Shown: positions 1 to 4,211 of the stretch, piece after piece
Position numbering within the stretch: position 1 is the stretch's first letter
How the letters are laid out: every line of letters starts with the position of its first letter
Assembly: GCA_003552745.1 (NCBI GenBank)
Contig: PUOG01000322.1
Coordinates: 1-9,129, forward strand
Length of the DNA: 9,129 nt
From: Spirochaetaceae bacterium
GTDB lineage: Bacteria > Spirochaetota > Spirochaetia > DSM-27196 > SKKC01
Reading direction: 5' to 3'
Notes under the pieces: generated by a model
Database searches by the model: none
What the model saw: the letters and a program-made list of their open reading frames with translations, nothing else
Told to the model about the DNA's origin: nothing
Translations under genes and position numbers: made by a program

Positions 1-598
1 AGGCATTCACTCCCTATCTCACTCATCCGCTCGGCATCTTTCTGCACTACAAGATGATGGACGTCCATTCTTTCCAGTCGGTGGTAGACGACATTGGCTC
101 AAGCGAGTCGCCCGGAAGTGTGGTGATCAGACCTTCAGAAGATATCGAGGTCGAGCACGGGGTTTTCCACAATCACGAACCGGTCCGGCTCTATCAACGA
201 GTCGACCTACTCGGTGGCGTCCAGCACGCGTATTTCAAGGTCCAGACCATGGGAAACGTGTTTCGCGTTCCCCAGCATAATATGGAGCTGCACACCAACT
301 ATCAGATGACCTTCCATGTGCCGCTTGAAGGCGAGACCGCAGGGCTCGTATCGAGCGGCGAACAGCAGGAGCTCGGCTACACGGTTAGTGGCCAGGATCC
401 GGTCGCCGCCATTCAGCGGCAATATTCGTTGATAATGCAGAGCGAGACCTCGCGCAGCGGCCTGGACTGGGCATCCGGCGGGTGAGCGTCGGCGACAGCG
501 TGTTCCCCGCCAGTTTGCAGAATGGACGTCTCGGCGAGCTGCTTGCGGTCGACCGGAAGATCAACTCCAGTCCACCCGAGACGATATCGTTTCGTTAA
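1..598 (+). pseudogene. 3' part of a gene of unknown function, interrupted by a frameshift
   Basis: The reading frame is open from the left edge (first full codon at 3) to a TGA at 483-485, so the 5' part lies outside the window and the ATG at 54 need not be the start. The protein looks beta-rich and contains stretches such as RQYSLIMQSE and SGLDWASGG. Immediately after, the -1 frame (open from 389) continues as VSVGDSVFPASLQNGRLGEL and ends ETISFR at TAA 596-598. The tail has ordinary GC-rich third positions and reads as a natural continuation. Adding one G to the GGG run at 480-482 would fuse the two frames into one protein ending at 598. That end overlaps the stop of the convergent lipoprotein gene in a shared TTAA, which supports 598 as the true terminus. 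I do not recognise the family. It may be a real pseudogene or a homopolymer sequencing error. Confidence 0.5.
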
Positions 599-2025
599 AG
601 CCGATCGCCAAAGTTCCATTCGTACTCGAGCGTACTCATGCGTAATAAAATACTAAGAGCATACTCGTTATCGTCGAAGTTCTCGTTCAAGTCATCGACT
701 GAACGGCTTGCCTCGGAAACCCAACCAGATTCGTACGCGATGCTGCGATTGTCATGGTCTTTATGAGTACCGATCTTCACTTCGTATTCAACGATCAGGT
801 GCGAAAAGACGTCGGGGTCAACATCAACGTATTCTTCTCCATTCCAGCGCTTCCATTGGATTTCGTAGCCCGTCAATGTACCGTCATCGGTACCCTCCTC
901 GTCGATATCGACTCTTACAGAGGGAACAAAGGTTCGGTATCGCCCGTCAGCGTCAAACGGATCGCTCAGTCCGACCGAAAAGCGCGCGAGGGTTTCGTCA
1001 CCGTCTTTTACTGAAAACATGTCGGGAATCGATCTTATTCCGGCGCCAGATATAAGATTAATCCGGTAGACGTCATCACCGTAATCATCCGGTTCAAAGT
1101 CAACCGGTTCTAACTCGGTAACGTTTTCGATTCCTCCGTCGTCCACTTTGACTCCTTCATCGAAGTGGATCATTATTCCTTCCGACCCATCCGTACTATT
1201 AGTCAGCAGGTCAACAAAGAGTGCGTAACCCGTTTCAGTATTCTCGAATGGATTATCCCCATCATCATAATCCTTGTCGTAGTCCATCGGGTCGGAGAGT
1301 TTATTCTTGACGAGATCAAAGCTGGGTTGCCAATCGAAGCCGATGTATAGTACTCGCCACCAGCTTTCCGCATCTTGATCGTAATTCGCGTACAACGTCT
1401 CGGCGAACCGAAAATTGTCATCAAGCCCCACGATCTCAGACAAGTTTACGCCGGAAATAGACTGCTGGAGCTGGTTTATGTCGGTCTCTCCTCGCAGCAG
1501 ACCTTTTTCGGCATCGTGTTCCAAACTGCCTAGATCTACGGTGTCGGCGCTCGCGTATGAGCTGGGCATGAAGACGAGATCACCATCACCCTCGGCAGGA
1601 ACAGCAAGATAGCCGCGAACGCTTTGCATCCTACTCTCGGGATCATCACCCGCTTCTGCGTCTACAAGCAACAAGACGTAATCCTCGCTTGTATCGAGAT
1701 CAACCGAGAAATCCTCACCTTCGGAGAACGCCTCAATCCTCAGTGCATCTGAACTGAGGCCCTCCTCGGTTATCTTCTGTCGAACCAGTGGTAACGCCCA
1801 TAACTCGTATGAACCGCTTGGTCCGTTTGAGAATGCCGGTACTATAGACGCTCCAACCCCTCCCGGTACATTCCCGACCAATCTGAGACCACTGTGGGTT
1901 CCGTTAGGATCGCCGTTCGGGTCGCTGCTACCGTTGGGGCCAACGACGTTGCCGCATGCAGCAACCAAAGACATTACTACCAGCGCTGCTACCAAGCACT
2001 CGACTTTTTTACCTACGTTTCGCAT
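595..2025 (-). CDS. Putative acidic outer-surface or periplasmic lipoprotein
   Basis: The protein has about 476 residues. The N-terminus shows basic residues (RNVGKK), a hydrophobic stretch (LVAALVVMSLVA) and a lipobox VAAC, with Cys at residue 24 of the ATG form. It should therefore be a signal-peptidase II substrate carrying an N-terminal lipid. After the Cys comes a flexible linker with three PNG motifs. The remainder is beta-rich and very rich in Asp and Glu, with no transmembrane segment or catalytic motif I recognise. ATG at 2025 is preceded directly by an in-frame GTG at 2028. The upstream GAGGAG-type Shine-Dalgarno (about 2035-2040) is 6 nt from GTG and 9 nt from ATG, so either start is possible. 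GC content is visibly lower than in the translation genes to the right (47% against 67% in two sample 60-base lines). Gene reality is well supported; function is unknown, although the low GC suggests an accessory gene. Confidence 0.85.
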   Translation of the reverse strand: MRNVGKKVECLVAALVVMSLVAACGNVVGPNGSSDPNGDPNGTHSGLRLVGNVPGGVGASIVPAFSNGPSGSYELWALPLVRQKITEEGLSSDALRIEAFSEGEDFSVDLDTSEDYVLLLVDAEAGDDPESRMQSVRGYLAVPAEGDGDLVFMPSSYASADTVDLGSLEHDAEKGLLRGETDINQLQQSISGVNLSEIVGLDDNFRFAETLYANYDQDAESWWRVLYIGFDWQPSFDLVKNKLSDPMDYDKDYDDGDNPFENTETGYALFVDLLTNSTDGSEGIMIHFDEGVKVDDGGIENVTELEPVDFEPDDYGDDVYRINLISGAGIRSIPDMFSVKDGDETLARFSVGLSDPFDADGRYRTFVPSVRVDIDEEGTDDGTLTGYEIQWKRWNGEEYVDVDPDVFSHLIVEYEVKIGTHKDHDNRSIAYESGWVSEASRSVDDLNENFDDNEYALSILLRMSTLEYEWNFGDRL

Positions 2026-2085
2026 CACACCTCACTCCTCGTGGTTTCGGTTCCGGTTTTCGTCCTTCCAACTGAGGTGCGCGGG

Positions 2086-2313
2086 ATGTATTATGCGAGA
2101 TGTTCAGACTGGCGGCACACCGATTCATTGCATTCTCGGGACCATCTTGCTCTATTGTCAACGCTCATTCATTCCACGCTCGCCACAAAACTCAGTATTC
2201 CGTCGGGAGATTACGAGTTGGTCGAGATTGACGGTGAGACGCTTGCTGTCAAATCACAATACATAGAAGACACTCTTCACGATGCAGTACGCTTCATGGC
2301 AACTGCGCTGTAG
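2086..2313 (+). other. Short coding-looking ORF or gene remnant in the gap before vapBC
   Basis: This lies in the gap 2029-2470. The frame from ATG 2086 to TAG 2311-2313 would encode 75 aa. The last 45 or so residues (from about 2180) look like genuine protein, including IPSGDYELVEIDGETLAVKS and IEDTLHDAVRFM: two short strands and an amphipathic helix. The first part does not look like protein, and no Shine-Dalgarno precedes the ATG, so this may be the tail of a decayed gene. A TTG at 2155 is an alternative start but also lacks a good ribosome site. I do not recognise the family. The rest of the gap holds a CATAAT -10-like element on the minus strand (2090-2095), possibly for the lipoprotein gene but without a good -35, and the vapBC control region. 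Nothing else is visible between 2314 and 2410. Confidence 0.2.
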
Positions 2314-2410
2314 TCGCGCGCGTGAGTGCAGTCAACGGACATAGATCCCGATGCTTATTTGCGAACGATTGTCGTCTATCAGAAACGAATACTCCGGAAG
2401 TCCGACGCTC

Positions 2411-2445
2411 GATGACATCACACATGGCATCATTTGATGTATATT
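2411..2445 (+). promoter_or_regulatory. Candidate vapBC promoter with palindromic operator
   Basis: A -35-like ATCACA (2417-2422; 4 of 6 consensus bases) and a -10-like TATATT (2440-2445; 5 of 6) are separated by 17 nt. Two palindromes overlap them: GATG-A-CATC (2411-2419) and CATCA-TT-TGATG (2428-2439). Both share the CATC/GATG half-site. VapB-type ribbon-helix-helix antitoxins commonly bind such repeats with VapC to repress their own operon, so this is the natural operator. Assignment is by motif and position only. Confidence 0.45.
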
Positions 2446-2470
2446 TCAAGCATCAACGAAGGAGTAAAAC

Positions 2471-2662
2471 ATGCGAACGACCGTGAATCTGAGTGATGAA
2501 CTGATTGAAGAAGCGCGACGAATGACTGGAATTACGAATCGCACTCAGTTGTTGAATGAAGCACTGCGTGCGCTCGTGGAGCGGGAAGCTGCGCGCCGTC
2601 TCGCCCGCCTCGGTGGCGCTGAGCCACAGCTCGAGCCGATTCCACGTCGGCGACCGGAATAG
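2471..2662 (+). CDS. vapB: VapB-type antitoxin
   Basis: This 63-aa protein has the layout of the short VapB ribbon-helix-helix antitoxins: an N-terminal DNA-binding strand (RTTVNLSDEL), a helix over about residues 8-19, a turn (ITNRT), a second helix to about residue 41, and a Pro/Arg-rich tail (EPIPRRRPE) that in this family typically contacts the toxin. ATG 2471 has an excellent Shine-Dalgarno, AAGGAG at 2459-2464, 6 nt upstream. The stop is 2 nt from the vapC start, as expected for a co-transcribed pair. It should neutralise the VapC RNase and repress the operon through the palindromes just upstream. Confidence 0.9.
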   Translation: MRTTVNLSDELIEEARRMTGITNRTQLLNEALRALVEREAARRLARLGGAEPQLEPIPRRRPE

Positions 2663-2664
2663 AA

Positions 2665-3033
2665 ATGGTTCTTGTGGACACATCAGTATGGATTGATCAT
2701 TTCCGTGTGGGGAACGCTCGACTCCAGGCCTTGCTGGAGGGCGGAGAGGTACTTATCCACCCGTTCATTCTCGGCGAGCTTGCATGCGGCAATTTTCGTG
2801 ATCGTCGCCGAACGCTCGACATGTTGGAGAAACTGCAACATGTCGTGACCGCAACCGAGGAGGAAACGCGTGCGTTCATCGAACGACGCTCGCTATACGG
2901 CCGGGGAATCGGCTACATAGATCTCCACCTCCTCGCCTCAGCCGTACTGTCCGACCACTGCGTCCTCTGGACCGCCGATAAACGCCTTCGCGGGATCGCG
3001 GGAGAACTCTCGGTCGAATATGGGGCGGGATGA
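2665..3033 (+). CDS. vapC: VapC-type PIN-domain ribonuclease toxin
   Basis: This 122-aa protein is of typical length for the PIN-domain VapC family, whose members cleave RNA (tRNAs or 23S rRNA in characterised cases) with Mg2+ or Mn2+. The four acidic PIN residues are visible: Asp5 in VLVDTSVWIDHF, Glu38 in ILGELACG, Asp86 in GYIDLHLLASA and Asp105 in LWTADKRL. All are intact, so the enzyme should be active. The start ATG is 2 nt after the vapB stop, with only a weak ribosome site (CCGGAA) inside the vapB end, which suggests translational coupling. The pair sits beside truncated genes and a tRNA, a common setting for mobile or stabilising toxin-antitoxin modules. The RNA target cannot be read from the sequence. 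Confidence 0.92.
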   Translation: MVLVDTSVWIDHFRVGNARLQALLEGGEVLIHPFILGELACGNFRDRRRTLDMLEKLQHVVTATEEETRAFIERRSLYGRGIGYIDLHLLASAVLSDHCVLWTADKRLRGIAGELSVEYGAG

Positions 3034-3042
3034 GCCCGCCGC

Positions 3043-3060
3043 GACGCTATCCCCAGCGTC
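3043..3060. terminator. Hairpin after vapC, possible weak terminator
   Basis: A perfect 6-bp stem, GACGCT and AGCGTC with loop ATCCCC, starts 9 nt after the vapC stop and ends just before the stop of the minus-strand remnant at 3062. There is no T run on either strand, so intrinsic termination is doubtful. It could act as a 3' stabilising structure. Confidence 0.25.
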
Positions 3061-3061
3061 C

Positions 3062-3136
3062 TTACAGCTCTTCGATCCGCGCGCGGAGCTTTTCGAGCGT
3101 GGTGCCGAGTGAACGTGCGGCGCCATAATCGTGCCG
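3062..3136 (-). pseudogene. C-terminal tail of an unknown truncated gene
   Basis: On the minus strand a frame ending at TAA (3062-3064) reads RHDYGAARSLGTTLEKLRAR then IEEL. This is a plausible amphipathic C-terminal helix with GC-rich coding bias. Upstream of about 3137 the same frame merely runs antisense to the PQQ-like fragment and no longer looks like protein, so the gene appears cut off there. I do not recognise the family. The boundary is approximate. Confidence 0.3.
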
Positions 3137-3344
3137 GTCGGCGGTAGATGCCGAGACTGGAGAGGAACAATGGGAGTCAGACGTCTCCGCTCCATTTGTG
3201 TCCAGCCCTGCAGTGGTCGATGGTACCGTATACATCGGATCAAGTGATGCCTACTTGCACGTTCTTCACACCGACAGCGACGGTCCGGAGTCGTGGCCGA
3301 TGTTCAACAAGAATCTCGAAGAGACCGGAGCGCCGCGGCAGTGA
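3129..3344 (+). pseudogene. C-terminal remnant of a PQQ-like beta-propeller protein
   Basis: The frame reads AVDAETGEEQWESDVSAPFV, then SSPAVVDGTVYIGSSDAYLH, and ends WPMFNKNLEETGAPRQ at TGA 3342-3344. The A-x-D-x-x-T-G-x-x-x-W ... SSPAV-x-x-G-x-VY-x-GS-x-D-x-YL pattern is the classic PQQ-like (WD40-like) propeller repeat, and WPMF-x-x-N-x-x-x-TG is a usual C-terminal ending. Only about one blade and the tail remain. The frame is closed by TAA at 3126-3128 and has no Met or ribosome site at its head, so it is a 5'-deleted remnant. Resemblance starts near 3141. Full-length relatives are several hundred residues and usually secreted or periplasmic. Confidence 0.6.
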
Positions 3345-3666
3345 GCACAGTGGCTTTGTCTGCGGGTCGTTATGACGCGAAAATCCGTAGCTCCCGCGCC
3401 GAAAGAGTTAGGGCGTACCGTGATCTGTGGCAACCGAGGGCAGAACACTGTTGCGGATAACCGACGGCGACAAACTCCACCCGCTTAACAGTCCTGCTGA
3501 GTGACAGGCCGAAAACGCCCCGGGGAGCAAGTTCGGAGAGTAGCCGGGGAAAGTATCATGAATGTAAGGAATATTTGACGTTTATCGCACAGCAAGAGAC
3601 ACAGCGGCGGAGGCTGGTATTGAGCAAGCCCGGGGCACTACTTCTCCGCCGACAATTCGGATCTGG
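3345..3666. other. Gene-free stretch between the PQQ remnant and the repeats
   Basis: I see no convincing coding frame, RNA gene or promoter here. Two weak structural features exist. An 8-bp stem CGGCGGAG/CTCCGCCG (3605-3612 with 3644-3651) encloses 31 nt, and a short CCCCGG/CCGGGG pair lies near 3518-3550. Short frames on both strands lack ribosome sites and protein-like composition. It may be decayed sequence from the same event that truncated the neighbours. Confidence 0.4.
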
Positions 3667-3738
3667 CTGAACACTACTGGACTTTGCGGAGCAAAGCCCA
3701 GCTTGCAATCATGGTTCGTTCTTACGAACACACTGGGC
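3667..3738 (-). repeat. Hairpin repeat unit, distal copy (tRNA-Val trailer repeat)
   Basis: This is related to the copy at 3814-3886 with a few substitutions. On the minus strand it holds a 6-bp hairpin GTTCGT-AAGA-ACGAAC (3714-3729), then an 11-bp hairpin CTGGGCTTTGC-TCC-GCAAAGTCCAG (3677-3701). It ends in TCCAGTAGTGTTCAG (3667-3681), which matches the tRNA-Val 3' end TCCAGTAGCGCCCAG except for three C-to-T changes. One G-T pair in the long stem is a G-U wobble only in minus-strand RNA and would be an A-C mismatch in plus-strand RNA. Function unknown. Confidence 0.7.
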
Positions 3739-3813
3739 CGGCTCGACCGCTTCGCGATCGAGTTCACTACGGCGCTCTCGCGCAACCTGACGATTGCGCT
3801 GCGCGGCTTCGTC
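3739..3813 (-). repeat. 75-bp hairpin-containing insert between the two repeat copies
   Basis: This segment separates two otherwise comparable repeat units and is bounded by CCCAG on both sides. It contains CTCGATCGC-GAA-GCGGTCGAG on the minus strand (3742-3762), a 9-bp stem with a U-G wobble that pairs only in minus-strand RNA. It also holds a 6-bp stem GCGCAA/TTGCGC with an 8-nt loop (3780-3799). It could be an independent small palindromic insertion or a part lost from the other unit. Confidence 0.45.
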
Positions 3814-3880
3814 CTGGGCGCTACTGGACTTTGCGAAGCAAAGCCCAGCCTGCAGACATGGTTTGCTCTCAGCAAACACA
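3814..3880 (-). repeat. Hairpin repeat unit, tRNA-proximal copy
   Basis: This is a 67-bp unit directly downstream of the tRNA-Val 3' end. In minus orientation it has a 7-bp hairpin GTTTGCT-GAG-AGCAAAC (3861-3877), then an 11-bp hairpin CTGGGCTTTGC-TTC-GCAAAGTCCAG (3824-3848). It closes with TCCAGTAGCGCCCAG (3814-3828), an exact 15-base copy of the tRNA-Val 3' end (3881-3895). Compared with the distal copy, the short stem differs in sequence but stays paired, and the long stem differs only in its loop. The homologous match to the distal copy extends to 3886, overlapping the tRNA 3' end. It is probably co-transcribed as the tRNA trailer. Confidence 0.75.
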
Positions 3881-3881
3881 C

Positions 3882-3953
3882 TGGGCGCTACTGGATTTGA
3901 ACCAGTGACATCCTGCTTGTAAGGCAGGCGCTCTCCCACTGAGCTAAGCACCC
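3882..3953 (-). tRNA. tRNA-Val(UAC)
   Basis: A complete 72-nt cloverleaf reads on the minus strand. The acceptor stem is GGGTGCT/AGCGCCC with one G-T pair, and the D arm is GCTC-AGTGGGA-GAGC. The anticodon stem is CCTGC/GCAGG with loop CTTACAA, giving anticodon TAC at 3919-3921, which reads valine GUA and related codons. The T arm is ACTGG-TTCAAAT-CCAGT and the discriminator is A. CCA is not encoded and must be added post-transcriptionally. The gene is transcribed away from the EF-G operon toward the hairpin repeats, which duplicate its 3' end. I found no convincing promoter just upstream. Confidence 0.97.
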
Positions 3954-4151
3954 AATTGTGGCGATTAATCTGGTGAAAAGACGGCTATCCGCCCGCACCG
4001 ACAACCGCCATGTGTGACCGGAAGGTACCGAGCCGGCACTGCGTTGTCAAGGCCGGCCCCCGCGTGGGCGCCGCGTCGTGCGCAGGGGAGCTCTACTGCC
4101 GCAGCCCGACACAAAAGCAAGGCCGCCCGCCCGGGCGCCCCACACATCCGG

Positions 4152-4181
4152 TTCTATGCGCGGGGCATCCTGTGGTAAAGT
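4152..4181 (+). promoter_or_regulatory. Weak candidate promoter for the EF-G2-type gene
   Basis: An extended -10-like element, TG-G-TAAAGT (-10 hexamer at 4176-4181), lies about 30 nt before the start codon. A poor -35-like TTCTAT lies at 4152-4157, 18 nt upstream. The rest of the gap 3954-4211 is GC-rich, with overlapping palindromes CGCCCGGGCG (4128-4137) and GGGCGCCC (4133-4140). I see no gene in it. Confidence 0.3.
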
Positions 4182-4211
4182 ACGGCACTCACTTTCACTC
4201 ACGGAGCAGGA

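Noticed and set aside
1894..2085. 5' extension of the short frame ending at 2313 across the lipoprotein start
   Set aside because: This part is antisense to the lipoprotein signal peptide and its ribosome site and does not look like protein. Only the end of the frame is worth noting.
3582..3881. Minus-strand 99-codon frame with internally repeated residues
   Set aside because: The repeated residues come only from the two DNA repeat units. No ribosome site, and another frame of the same repeats is equally open.
3667..3895. CRISPR array
   Set aside because: There are only two diverged repeat units of unequal spacing built from hairpins and tRNA sequence, with no spacers or cas genes.
3709..3951. 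Minus-strand 80-codon frame overlapping tRNA-Val and the hairpin repeats
   Set aside because: It is a translation of the tRNA and the structured repeats. Stem pairing and the tRNA explain the sequence better than a protein does.
3954..4010. Promoter for tRNA-Val on the minus strand
   Set aside because: Only an ATTAAT -10-like hexamer is visible, without a suitable -35 at 16-18 nt, so I do not list it as a feature.
4121..4140. GC-rich palindromes before the EF-G gene as a terminator or riboswitch
   Set aside because: There is no T run and no recognisable ligand-binding fold. Overlapping short GC palindromes are expected in such GC-rich sequence.
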